Assembly: GCA_963920765.1 (NCBI GenBank)
Contig: OY987242.1
Span: forward strand, 24,948,002-25,012,001
DNA: 64,000 nt
Direction of reading: 5' to 3'
Source of the DNA: Ulota crispa
Taxonomy: Eukaryota; Streptophyta; Bryopsida; Orthotrichales; Orthotrichaceae
Each line of letters starts with the position of its first letter. Position 1 is the first letter of the stretch. The notes under the pieces were generated by a model, which was not told the origin of the DNA, did no database searches, and worked only from the letters and a program-made list of their open reading frames with translations. The position numbers and the translations under genes are program-made. Below, piece after piece: positions 22,689 through 34,508 of this stretch.

Positions 22689-24166
22689 TTTAAAAAGTGG
22701 TAATCGTGGTGTGGTATGACATGTATCTTGGCGGCAATCTAGAGTGGTATTCAGACTCTTGAGTTGTTGTAAGTGGTTATTTGCTTTGTGAAGCATTAAG
22801 AATGAAATGTGCAAAGCGGCACTGGAGTAGTGAATGTGTGAACAGTAAGTGCTCAGCTGAATCCGTGAAATACGTGGTGCTAAAGTGGTAGGTAGATGAA
22901 AGGAACTGTTCATATCTGCATCATCTTGAAAGCCTCCCTTGAATTCACATACTTAGTGAAATCGTTGATATGGAGAATTTGTGTGAAAAGGGATAGTTGG
23001 ATTGTTCAGTTCGTTTTGAAATATGGTAAGTGTGCCTAAATCCGACCATGTACCTTATGGCGTCTTATGGCGTCTGTATGTATACAAGGTGGTCGCTTTA
23101 CAACTCAAATCTAGGTTTGCCGTAGACAGCTTATTTTTTGTGACTCGCGTTGAGCAAAGACTCGGCCTTCATATTGAGTCTCAATTCTTGCATTTTGCAT
23201 ACATGGGAGCACTTTTTGGAGGTTTTGGTACCGTGAAGGTGGAATTTTGTACAAATATTGGGTCAATCATTTTGTCAGACCCAACTTTTAGCTCAAGTCC
23301 CACTAATATTTTGCATTCATGACTATATGTAGCATTCTCCCTTGCCTATAGTAGTTGAGCAAGACTAGGATCTTATGTTGAGGTGATGGAAAATGTAATA
23401 GGGTATATTTGTATGGTTGTGTCTATCAATAGGGGTAGTCATGGTTGAGTTTTTGCATTCTCAATCTTCACGGAAAACTAACTTGCCGCTTTGTCCATGA
23501 CTAGCACAAGGCCAATTCCGTGAGGATTGAGAAAAATAATTCTTGTCCCCCTAGCGTGAAGAAATGGCTTGAGAATATTTTTTGTGTGAGAACTCTTACC
23601 ATGGTCTACCTATTTACCCGCTTGTGAATTGTTTTCCACCCATGCTTTTTCTACTCCTCCAATCAATGGCTGTGTTGCCTTCCTCTAAGTAAAACAATCT
23701 CCGTTCTTCATTCTTCAGATTCCATCACCCTCAAATGGGGTATCACACCTCCTTCTATGAAGAAGTGCTTCTATTGGCTCCTACATTCACTCAACCATTT
23801 CTTAATCTCCACGGAAATCTCAATCTTAGACCAACCTCAACTACCCCTAATGCTCCAACTAGCACTTTGTGAGAGCTAACACAAAATAACTCTTTCTAAG
23901 TTTGATTGTGGATGAAAAATAATGAATTCTGTACATGTGTATGTGTTCCTTACTATTTAGAGTACTGTACAATCTTAGTTGTTGTGATTCTTAATTTTTT
24001 TCTTTTTAATCTCATTTTGTCTATTGAATCCCTTTCTAAAAAGCTATTTATTGAATTGGAAAAGTTGATTCTGATATGAATACTTGTAAGTTTTGAATTG
24101 TAGAATATATGTAGGAAATGTTTTGGACATTTATTCAATGAAGTTTATAGAAACTAATACAAGGAC
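22689..24166. other. Diverged J-gene 3' flank, then sequence without a recognised gene
   Basis: 22689-23020 is the diverged outer flank of the duplication. At 23080-23140 a TACAAGGTGGTCGCTTT block resembles 33040-33060 in the family-D element. 23140-24166 shows no element ends or gene. Confidence 0.45.
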
Positions 24167-25093
24167 TTAACCCCTACAGGATCATGGCCTTTATTTTGTC
24201 AAAAGACACTCAAAATTGCCACCTCTATGGCAAAGAGTAAAAAAGTTTGAAAATTAGGCATTTTGCATATCTGACCATAGGATCTTGTGCTAGACTATTA
24301 TAAGAATGTGTCATACAAAACTCAAGAATTTTGACTGCACATATTGGAAGATATTTGCATTTAAAAAGTGAAAAACAACTTTTTTTGCACCTTGCTTGAC
24401 TAGATTTTTTAACTTTGAAACTTTTTAACTTAAAATTTTTGCACCACAGAGTTTGGAATTCTATTTTTGCGTGGTGGGAAGTTGAGTTGGGAATCTTGGG
24501 AAAAAATTTCAAAAAGAATACTTAATTTTCATTCTTTAAAAAAACATTAGGTAGAAGAACGTATGAGATTGAAGAAAAACTTAAATTGCTAATAACCCTG
24601 CAATGGAATTGAAACGCAATAGTCCCAATGGTGAGATTGTTCTAGAAAGCAAACTTCACCCTCTCCAACAATTTTTTTTGAAAAAATGTTAAATCCGCAT
24701 TCAAAAAAGAAGTTTATAAGTTATTTTTTCAAGAAGTTGCTTGAGTTGCCCAAAAAACAAGATTGTCCATAACTTTCTCATAACTAGTCCAAATGGACTA
24801 ATTCAAAGCTTCAGAAGTAGATAAAGATATAATCTATGAGAAAAAAAAATTAAATTTTTTTAAGGTTTTTATAAGAATTTTTTTTGCTGCCCCTAGTCCC
24901 CAAATTTGTGCTTATTTGGGCATAACTTTTGCTCCTTGGCATCAATTGGAATAAAAATTAGATTCTCCAAAAGCTAATGTGTTTTTCTATTTTCAAAAGA
25001 AGTTTTAAAAAATTAGGACAAAAATTAAGGCTGTAAGTACCTGCCCAAAATCCCATTTATCCCTCGAAGGGACAATGGTCCTTTAGGGGTTAA
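24167..25093. mobile_element. TTAA-flanked piggyBac-like MITE, family A copy 5
   Basis: TTAA at both ends (24167-24170, 25090-25093); CCCCTACAGGATCATGG at the left and GGACAATGGTCCTTTAGGGG at the right. 927 bp, non-coding. Confidence 0.78.
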
Positions 25094-25293
25094 TAATGCA
25101 TATATAGATGGAATTTTTTACTTAACTACTATAACTGAGATCCATTTAGATTCATTAATTATTGAAAATATGAACGATGGTTCTAGAGATAAAAAAAGAA
25201 AGAATCAATCTGACCCTGTTGCATGTAAAATCCCCAAAAGAAAGTCTAAGTTTAACCTTTTAGGCCATTCAATTTTTTTTGCATAATACAGGA

Positions 25294-25622
25294 TTAACCC
25301 CTAAATGTCAGTGCGGACAAAAAACGTCCGTTGCCTCCGAAAGAAGTTTAAATTGATTTTGATCTGAGTGATCACAAATGCGTAGTGTACCATGGAAGGC
25401 AAAAATGAAATTCATCAAATACACTCATAATTTTAGGTACCCCAAGTTCAGAATCACTCACTTAGGTCTCAAGCTGCCCTTATTGTAATTTTCATGGAAT
25501 CAATATGTACTGTTGCCTTTTGCAACTTTTTGAGGCAATATTATTGGTGCATAGCTACAAAAATACTGTAGAAGCCAAAGTCAGGGCAAGCCACGGTGAC
25601 CCACCCGACGCTTAAGGATTAA
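25294..25622. mobile_element. TTAA-flanked piggyBac-like MITE, family C copy 2
   Basis: TTAACCCCTAAATGTCAGTG at the left; the right reads CCCGACGCTTAAGGATTAA. TTAA is intact on both sides. An internal GGACAAAAAACGTCC palindrome sits 15 bp from the left end. 329 bp. Confidence 0.65.
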
Positions 25623-25654
25623 ACTTGCATTTTTTTGTCTTACATTGTTGGTGT

Positions 25655-26066
25655 TTAACCCATTAATGTCTGTGGTCGATTTTGAGGTGAGCAATCCTTT
25701 GTATGGCCATTTGGGGCAAAATTTAAAATTATTGTATATAGATTTCTACCACAAATCTAATCGTACAAATGGAAGTATCTTGTAGGGTTTAGTGTTATGC
25801 ATCATGAATTATGCTCACTCTTTAGTTGTTATGGCCATCTTTTTGCATTTATTGGTGTATTTTCAGCGGGTATTCTTTTAGTCTTTGCAACCCTTTAGCC
25901 ACATGCCACCTCAAATTGGCTTGATTATTGTCCTAAACTCTTCACTTTCCAATTCCTCATATCCTTCCCCTTTGCCACGTCAACAAATTCCTTAACATGC
26001 TCTCTCTACAAACTAAAAAGAGTCAAAATCGACCCAGAAATGGTTGACTAGATGTTAATGGGTTAA
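25655..26066. mobile_element. TTAA-flanked piggyBac-like MITE, family C copy 3
   Basis: TTAACCCATTAATGTCTGTG at the left and the complement of TTAACCCATTAACATCTAGT at the right, with the subterminal motif GGTCGATTTTGA on both arms. TTAA is intact on both sides. Only 32 bp separates it from the preceding element. Confidence 0.75.
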
Positions 26067-26349
26067 TCCTTATGCAATCCCAATTGAGTATACAAAATAT
26101 CAATCCCTAAAAATTAAAACAATGTATTGGGCAAGTTATTTTACATAACATTTATGGCTCTCCACGTTAGTTGATTAAAAAACATTGGTGACTAAATTTT
26201 AAGATTTGATTACACTCGTATGTAGGAAACATTTATGTGCACATCTCTTGTGTTACAAACAGCCCGTTAAGTCACAAAAATGTGGTTCACATATAAATCA
26301 ATGTGAGGTGTAGTATAACCGAACTTTGTGAAGTAGATATATATTTTTA

Positions 26350-26662
26350 GGAAAAATTTCATGGATACCCCTGAAGTTTGTAATAATTTCATAGATATCC
26401 CTGCTTTTCCAGAAATTTCACGGATATCCTTGGATCAAATTTTTTAAACATTTTTTTTTGTTGTGCATGTCACTTCCTTTCTCCCTTGGTGCGCACAATA
26501 TTTCTTTCTTGTTATGTGTGCGCACAAGAAAGAAGGAAAGTGGCATGCACAACAAAAAAAACTCTTGAAAATTTTGGGCCTAAGGTATCTACAAAATCTC
26601 TGAAAAAGCAGGGGTATCTATGAAATTATTGCAAACTTTAGGGACATCCATGAAATTTTCCT
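26350..26662. mobile_element. MULE-like foldback MITE, copy 3
   Basis: Arms start GGAAAAATTTCATGGATACC and contain the ATACCCCTG-type subrepeats; the centre is a palindrome around GTGCGCAC. Candidate 9-bp flanks ATATTTTTA and AGGTTTTTA match at seven positions. 26067-26349 holds a repeat related to 5040-5200. Confidence 0.75.
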
Positions 26663-26902
26663 AGGTTTTTATTAAAGCAATATTTGATAAAGAAAACATG
26701 TCATCATGCTCAAAGATATTGACTTAATTACAAGCATATGACTCAAGCAGCAAAATCTAATTACCACAAAGAAATATTTATCTTACAAAATTTGGACATA
26801 ATCACCTCAACTTTCTCGTTCTAGCAGAGTTTGTACTGAACCTGAACTCAATGTCATGCGTTTGCTTCTTGCTTATAAAGTGAGATTGATGTAGATGCTT
26901 CT

Positions 26903-27006
26903 TTACAACAGATGCCACCAACTTAAGGCATCATCTTGCATGCCTTCCAATTTGCTGGACAAGAGTTTGTCACGAGAGGATGCTGGGCACTTCCAGTTGA
27001 AGAAAC
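26903..27006 (-). other. Candidate orphan terminal exon
   Basis: On the minus strand, after a CAG acceptor in pyrimidine-poor context, 33 codons run open to a TAA. The stretch reads FFNWKCPASS and ends DDALSWWHLL. Composition is more GC-rich and protein-like than the surroundings. I found no upstream exon in 27007-28000 and do not recognise the family; it may be a gene fragment or chance. Confidence 0.25.
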
Positions 27007-28074
27007 CTGCATGCATGAGAAATAGATGCAAACGTAGCAGTTAACATACGAAGTTTGAATTAGAGTAACTTAAGGATCAACGTCTGTGGGTAATCAAAAT
27101 TGGGAAACAAATGAATCACAAAAACATGTATGGAAGTGTGCTAGAATATATTAAAATTGGAAAACAAAGATGGTGTTTTATCAAGTTTTTAGCAAGAAGA
27201 ACAGATATTTTTAGAGGTTTCAATTTTGACAAGTCAGAAAATGCCCCTCATTGTAACCAATTTTAATTGCTCATAAAATTTGGCCTTAGGTTAGGTTAAA
27301 CTTCTACGCTAGTCTAGATGGGTAACAGTTAGAAATAACAAGCAAGTTTGCAAGGTAAAATTGTATGTTATTTCTAAGATTTACAAATCCAAGGCCAACA
27401 TGGAAGTTCACTTTAAGTCCTCAAGAAACAGAATTTTTGGCAAAACCCTTGCAATGACCTAAATAATAGGAGATTTTCATAGCTCAAAGCATTTTGCAGC
27501 TAAATTTGATTTTTCCTCCTTGCCTTTTTGCAAGAGACTTTTCTTTCTCTCATGATATTTTCTTTGTTCTCTCACATAGAGCACGTTTGTCAACACATTT
27601 GACATTCACATGATGCTAACGCTGAAGTGTCAGTCATGCGCAAAATGTTGAAGACGTCTTGTGACATGAAGGGAATGAGTGTTTTATCTTTGAAGTGTAA
27701 AATTGTGGAACTTTGTATTTGCAAAAAAACAAAGCCTTTGTATACATAATTTGCCAAATTTTGTATACCCTTTGCAATATCAGGGCTTTAATTCCATTGT
27801 TTGTAGCTTGTTGTCAAGTTTGGGTCTAAGCAACAAACAAACCGTTGCAAAAAATAATTATTTTGATAAAGTTGTAATTCTCAAGGATAAATAGGAATTT
27901 ACTTCTTTGGATGTTGCATCATGCTAAACCAAACAATAATCACATCTTCTTGATGCCAAATGGACGTGATTTTTAATATGATGTCCTATTTGAAAATCCT
28001 TCTTAAGAGAGCTCATGCTTGCACTTTTTTGGATTTCATTAAGTGCACATATCCTTTTTTAGCTTTTTATGAGG
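27007..28074. other. AT-rich DNA, no gene seen
   Basis: No element ends, tandem repeats or conserved frames recognised. Confidence 0.4.
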
Positions 28075-28440
28075 AGCCAAAACCTCATAGGATCAAGGAG
28101 TCAGTTTAACATAATAGAATCAACAAGCAAAAAAAACAAAATAGGATTGAGGTGTCAAAACAACATGATAGGCATAAGGAATTAAAACAATATAGTAGGA
28201 TCAAGAGAACTAAACAATTTTATAGAAGATTGGTCAATAGAACCTCACAAGATAAAAAAAAATTGAACAAAACAAAACAAGAAGATAGAGGAGTTAATAG
28301 AACTACATAAAACCAAGAGTTTAAGCAAGTTTAAAGGATCAATTAATTTAGAATATCTAGATGAAGACACTGATACAGCCCTATTGGATCAAATAGTCAA
28401 AACAATACAATAGGATCAAAGAGTTAAAAGAACTTTATGA
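28075..28440. repeat. Degenerate tandem array, unit roughly 30-40 bp
   Basis: Variants of AAAACAATATAGTAGGATCA followed by AAGAGTT recur about ten times with heavy decay (for example ATAGGATCAAGGAGT, ATAGGATTGAGGTGT, TAGGATCAAAGAGTT). Confidence 0.55.
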
Positions 28441-30085
28441 GATACCACCACAATTTTAAAATTAATTTGGGCAAGAGCAATTTAATGAACCTCAAGCCTA
28501 TAAACTATGTGAAAAATCAATCAAGTAAATTACAAGATTGAAATTTTGTAAAGCAATACCACTAGCAAGTATGCAATACATCCAGCTGTCTCTATATGTT
28601 CTTTTTTTATGTATAGAAATATTTGAACAACATACTAAGTAGCTTGGTGAGCAAAGGCAAAACATATTTGTATATCATAAAACATCTCATCCTATAATTG
28701 GGTAACAAATTACTTTCTTATTGTACATATTCTACAATTAATGCTTGCAACATCAATTTATATAAATCACCTTATTACAATTACATTCAAATTTGTGCAT
28801 ATTGTTGAGACTTTATTCAATATCATAATTTCTTAAATATTTTAAAAAGAACAATGTTGAAGTGATACTAGTTTAAAAATGACACCAAATTTCTAGTTTA
28901 GCCAGTATGATAAATTAGTATAGTATACTAAAATCACCATATAATGTGAACCAAGGCATTTTTGACATATGCTACTTATGCTTATCTTTTGCAATTTATT
29001 TGAGATTGAATTTCTTCTAAAATAACAATGTTTCTTACTAGTTTAAAAGTAGATTCCGATTCTTAGGTGCAACAAGCGTTAGGATTTGTAGTCTTGCTTG
29101 TCATAGTGATTGGCAACACTTTACAAAATTATTGTGAACCACAATACGTATGAACCCACAACAAGTATACATTCACAATTGTTCATCCATCCATAGTATA
29201 GTGGTGCTGAGTTAACGTCAACCTTTGTAACAAAAACAAGTGGATAGTATCACAATCCTACTCCCCTTTTGTCCAAAATGTGTATTGTGAGTTTGGTTAA
29301 GGTCAAGTGCTTGCTTACAATCAACGCTTGCTTTTTGTCAACACCCATTTTGACTAGTCAACTAGAAAGGCGTTTAGTTGGTGAATAAAAACACATGTGG
29401 GAAAGCACTTTTAGAGTTGCAACCACTAGAATTAGGGGAAGTAATGTAAATGGAGTGAGCTTGTTTATAATCAATGTTTGGATGCAAAAAACATTTTTTT
29501 CTGACCCAAAGTGTTGACCTTATCCAAGCACCATGTATATGGTGATTGTGGTATAGTTTGAAGAAAGATGAATCCAATTGGCCTGATTGCTAACAAACTT
29601 GCAATTTGTAAGGTTTGTGAATTCCATTAGTGGAAGTCAAGATTGGAACTTGCAAGAGAACATTGAACTCAGAGGTGTTGCATCTAGAAAGAATACCAAG
29701 AAAGAAATTTGATGGCCATTTTGTAACCACATGCAAGTTTGCTTTCTTAGAGGCAAGAGGGGAGGTTCAACAATTGAGATTCTAAGCATCCAAAAATTCT
29801 CAAAACCTAAGCTCTCCCTTGGATTTTCAAAAAACCTAAAAAAAAAAAGGATCTTCAATTGTGTGGTTGGCTATCCAAAATCTTAGAGATTCCTTTTGAA
29901 ACAACTTGTTAAATTTTGAACGTCAAAATTGGAAATTTTGCTCAAGGATAGAACTCTTGGATAATACGCATATCACATGTAGGAAAAAACATAGAAAAGA
30001 ACTTTGACACCCCTATTTTAGATACATGCAAATTCATCTTTTTTTTAGTAACAAGGGGAGAGACACAACAAAAAAATATAAAAAA
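28441..30085. other. AT-rich DNA, no gene seen
   Basis: No conserved frame. Nothing resembles an element end until 30086. Confidence 0.4.
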
Positions 30086-30706
30086 TAAACCCCTAAATGT
30101 CCAAAGCACTCAATTTGAGTGTTTACAAAACTTTGAAGTTGAATAAAACCTTATCAAATCACAATTTTTAGTATTGTTTTCCAAACTAGTTTGTATTGAA
30201 GTCTATTTTCAACATCAAAACCTTGATTTTGAAAATGAATGTTGATGATTTTTCTACTCAAGATTTTGTACAGGGGTGCCCACTACAATCTTGAGTTTTC
30301 TAGTGTTGGAAGATCTTGAAAATGAGCCTCAAATACACTAAAGCTTGGAGAAAAACCCACATTAGAAATTCATTTCAAAAAAATAAAAGTGCAGATTTTG
30401 AAAGCCGTAAATTGATTAAAGTTAGACATGTAATGACCTTAAACTTCATATTTTTTGATGACCAAATTTTTAAATTTGACATGTGAAATGAGGATTAAAA
30501 AACTTCAAGTCACTTTTGCAAATTTAACACTCTCAAGTTCAAACATTATAATCTTTCAAACTATTAGTAATATTGTTGTGTTTTCTTTTTCCATGTGATC
30601 TCTAACATATTTAGTTTAAATTTGTATGATTAAAATTTTAAAAAAAATTTAATAAATTTTATGAAAAGGTTGGTTGATTGTTTAGTTTTAGCACTTGAGG
30701 GTTTAA
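30086..30706. mobile_element. Probable TTAA-type element, family B copy 2
   Basis: Left end TAAACCCCTAAATGTCCAAA (target damaged to TAAA) matches family B copy 1. The proposed right end CACTTGAGGGTTTAA is weaker. It abuts the next element at 30715. Confidence 0.45.
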
Positions 30707-30714
30707 ACAGATTC

Positions 30715-31635
30715 CTAACCCCTAAAGGACCAAGCTCAATTTTCACCAAAAACTCTCAAAAATTGCCATTTTTAGAGCATCAACCAAATCTGAAAACAAA
30801 AACGTTTTTATGCATATGTAACCATAGGATCTAGTAGTGCAATAGTTTTAAAAAATGTGGTAAAGAATTTAGATTTTTTCACCTAGTTGATTGGAAGATA
30901 GAGCGATTTGAAAAGATTTTTTGGTCATGTGGAAAACTAGGCAGCTACCTTCAAAAGGTGAAATTCCTAAGGGGAAAAGGCCATGTTGGCAGCGCTTCTC
31001 TAGATTCCATATTCTGCCTAAATAGGATGCATGTCAAAAAAGTTTCAAATCATTTAGAATTGTAAAACAAATGGGAAAAAATAGGAAGTAAAGAGAAGTA
31101 GAGAATGATCAAAAACATTAAATTGTTGATAATTTAGTTATGGAAATAAAAATAATCAATCCCAACGGTGATGATGTTGTAAGTAACAATTTACATCCTT
31201 TAATCTTACACATTTACAAAAATGTTGAAAATTGAATAAAATAAGAGACTTCAAAGTTTATTTTAAAGTGGAGAATTCATAACTACCCGTAAACAAAAAC
31301 TCCTCATAATTTTCATCTCATCAATTCAAATGGAATGATTGGAAGGTTTCCACACACACATAAATAGCTTGAACCAATTTCAAATTTTAGTTTTTGAAAA
31401 AAATGATTTTTAAAGAACTACCCAAGTTGCCCGTTGAGCAATAAAAAACAACATATTAGGCCATAACTATTTGCTTGCAATTCTAAATGTCATGAAAATT
31501 AGTGCAAATGAAAGATATTCCTCGTCCCCACCTTCTTTAAGATTTCAATTTGAAGTATGAAAATCTCCAATCATAGGTACCTGCCCGAAATTTCTATGTT
31601 GCCAAAAAAAGGCAGCTTGGTCCTTTACAAGTTAA
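30715..31635. mobile_element. TTAA-type piggyBac-like MITE, family A copy 6
   Basis: CTAA then CCCCTAAAGGACCAAGCTC; ends TTGGTCCTTTACAAG then TTAA. It belongs with 48945-49866 by its opening (TTTTCACCAAAAACTCT, then ATTTTTAGAGCATCAACCAA). 921 bp. Confidence 0.72.
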
Positions 31636-31663
31636 AATCCAATCCTTCCCCTTGATTTTTCAA

Positions 31664-32032
31664 GGGACCGACTAGGTGGACACCCCCCAATTGCTATGTG
31701 GACACCCCCCCATAGCCAAATCTATTAAATTTGAGATTATTATTACATTGAAATATGAAATAAAATCAAAGCAATACTTTAGCGTACATCTGCGTTTACA
31801 AGCGCTGCAAATATATAACAAATTTGTCTCATCCGTGACACGATCAAGAGTCAAACCAGTTACTCCCTTCATTTATTAGTTTGACTTTTGACCGTGTCAC
31901 AAACAAAGCAAAAATGTTATATGTTTGCAGCACTATTACTTTAATTTTATTTTGTAATAATAATCTCAAATTTAATAAATTTGGCTATGGGATGTCCGCG
32001 TAGCAATTGGGGGTGTCCACCTAGTCGGTCCC
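31664..32032. mobile_element. Foldback MITE with 8-bp TSD (hAT-like by duplication length)
   Basis: Ends GGGACCGACTAGGTGGACAC and its complement, perfect over 24 bp, with arms that stay similar for about 180 bp. TTTTTCAA flanks it at 31656-31663 and 32033-32040. An 8-bp duplication suggests hAT, but the ends lack the usual CA(G)GG start. Confidence 0.75.
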
Positions 32033-32040
32033 TTTTTCAA

Positions 32041-32891
32041 AGATACAAGAACTTGATTTCTTATCCCTGAATTTTCAGACCTACTTTTGAAAAACTGGTT
32101 TGCCCATCTTCCAACAGAAGTCCTAATGTCGACGCCGAACTGTTGCCTGATGTCGGTGATTCTTCTCTAACCCTAATCGTTCGAGGTTTTGCGAAGTGGC
32201 TCCTCTTTCCATCCTCCGGTTGCAAACAATCTTCCGCTAGACAACCGAGAAACCAGACGGTCCTCTTGCTCGCCTTTTAAGTCTCAATTCTAAACTTCGG
32301 AATGCCTCTATCTTTTGCCAGTTTAAATCTCATGAGCTGACAACATGTTCGAACTCTGTGATTTTCAATGAATCACACCAGTTCAAAGCGAAGAGTGCGC
32401 TTATGCAGGATCTCACAGGAATTGACAGCAATAGATCTCACTTTTTTGAGCTAAAACCCACTTGCAGATTTGTATTAAGAGTGATCATCATCCTGGAATG
32501 ACAGTTTAAGATTTGCAGTCTGAATTCTTATCTTAGAGTGAGCAACGGTCCTTAGACGATGTCAATATAAGCTCTTTTGCATACCTGATTGATTCTAGGG
32601 TTGTAATTTGCGAGGCTTGGATTTCAGCAGATTTGGTGCTGTTGTGGAGCAAACTGAGGATTGGCTGAGCTTTTGCGACGACGTGTTTCGGAGGGAGTTT
32701 GACAGTGTTGGCAGAGAATGCAATTGTTTGAATTTTTTTCTTGCTGAGCACACGATGTGTAAAGAGTGTTCCACGACGTGACGAGCTAGGGACGGCGTTT
32801 CTGATGCCTTAGGTAAGCTTTCTTGGACCGTGTAAAAAAGGATCTGAGCTGAGAATTTACTTTTTGGATCAGTTTGGAGCAATTGAAACTT
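32041..32891 (+). promoter_or_regulatory. Probable promoter and 5' leader of the downstream small gene
   Basis: A GC-richer, transposon-free island with a telobox-like CTAACCCTAA at about 32167. A possible leader exon ends GATGCCTTAG before GTAAGC (near 32813), and a possible acceptor TTGATGCAG lies at 34354-34362, giving a leader intron of about 1.5 kb. Inferred from splice-like signals only; the long minus-strand frame here is not protein-like. Confidence 0.35.
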
Positions 32892-33108
32892 AAGGTAGAA
32901 GCACCCAACACCAATAGTGTACCTACGCCACTCTCTATACAAGGTGGTTGTGTTAGAACTTAATTCTAGGTACACCACAAATAGCTTATCATTTGTTCAG
33001 CAAACAATAAACTATCTATGGTTTACCTAGATTTAAGTTCTAAAGTGACCACCTTGTATAGATATTGATGCTGTTAAGTACACTGTTGGTATTGAGTGTA
33101 CCTACCTT
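32892..33108. mobile_element. AAGGTAG-ended foldback MITE, family D copy 4
   Basis: Ends AAGGTAGAAGCACCCAACAC and the complement of AAGGTAGGTACACTCAATAC; the arms pair along most of the 217 bp (TACAAGGTGGT...ACCACCTTGTA). It lies in the putative leader intron. Confidence 0.65.
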
Positions 33109-33632
33109 GATGTGATACATTTTGTAAATTTTGGAGTTGTATTGATTTAGCTATGGATTTTTCAAAGTTACTAGCGGTTGGCGCTTGCTACGCTATGCTA
33201 ATACCATTAGAATTGTTGTGAAATCTAGAATTGATTGGAAATGTGATATTAAAGAGGTCATTGTGATTTTAGTAGTATGAATGAAAGAGATTGGAAATGT
33301 GGTATTACAGAGGGCCTTGTGATTTTAGTCGTATGATTAATACCAAAACCGTGCAGTAGACTATGTTTGTTCTGACCTTTCCAATATCTTAAAGCCTTGC
33401 ATGAAGGCTAAGAATATCATAGCACTTGACAGGTTGCTATTTGAATGGCATTGTGTGAATCATAGATGTGTGGTTTAAGGAGCCAGGTGGAGCTAGGGTA
33501 TCCAACTTAGTGAAAAGTAGGGAATCTTGCCTGAATTTTCAAGTTATGTTGAATCACTTGCACTCTTCTTTCGAATACTTTGTTATGGAGCTCGTTTTTG
33601 TGACTGCCCTCTGTACAACATTGGGTAGTTTA

Positions 33633-33935
33633 GAGCATCCGCACCCTTACACGCAATCAGTGACATGTCAAGTGTTTACTTCTACTTTTGAAGAGCCCTT
33701 TGAAATTCTTGTTCCTCATCCTTGCTCTTCAAGTGTGCTTTGCAAATAGTCAATTGACCAGTCCTCAAGTGAAGCATAGGATAAAACTCACTAAACTTGG
33801 GGTGTATAGTGATTTTAAGGGTTATTGCTTGACATGCTTAGTTTGAGTGTCAAGAGAACATTTGAAGGGTCTTGAGCACTTATCATCCAAGTATTGCATG
33901 TATCAGACCTTGAGCGTGTAACAGTGCGGATGCTC
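33633..33935. mobile_element. Tourist/PIF-like MITE with TTA duplications
   Basis: Ends GAGCATCCGCAC and its complement, followed on both arms by TTACACGC. Flanked by TTA at 33630-33632 and 33936-33938. A TWA duplication is characteristic of PIF/Harbinger. 303 bp. Confidence 0.75.
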
Positions 33936-34508
33936 TTAGTGCGTAGATTGATTGATTACCCTTTTGGTTATTAATTGATAGTCGTCTACACTGATTAAAC
34001 ATAAGAAAAGATAGGAGCCACCCAAGTAGTAACCCTTGCTTATTTGAAACTTTTCCCATGGAAGTTTCATCATAACAAATAGAATGATTTGAAATCGCCT
34101 AATCAAATTATATGTCATTGTTTTTAAGGAATTATAAATTTTAATTGCAATTTATAGTATTTTGGATAGAAGGTACCATATTAATGATAACATTGGATGA
34201 ATCTAAGCTTGATTTAGTTAAAAGTGAAGACATTATTGAACGAGAGTATTCCATAAAAATCTTCATTAAAGATCGAACTAAGGAATTTATGATGTTGCAT
34301 AGTGGCTCATGTTCTTATGTTTTGGATATTTGACTTGGAGCTAATGGTGACGTTGATGCAGGTTCTATCATCAGTTGGCATGGATTAACATCCTATGACG
34401 AGTGATTTTCCAACGTTATAAAGGATATATGTATTTGGTTCTATAAGTGAGAGGTTTCATGTAGCAACAAGATCAGCAAGGGAAAAAAAAACTGCACAAT
34501 TGGCAGGC

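Larger units (their letters stand above)
17690..23020. repeat. Right arm of an old inverted segmental duplication
   Basis: Inverted partner of 1170-10620. It holds its own insertions, a TTAA element at 19515-20427 and an AAGGTA-type element at 18056-18512, and lacks those of the left arm. The duplication therefore predates most of these insertions, and each arm keeps empty sites for elements in the other. Confidence 0.75.
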
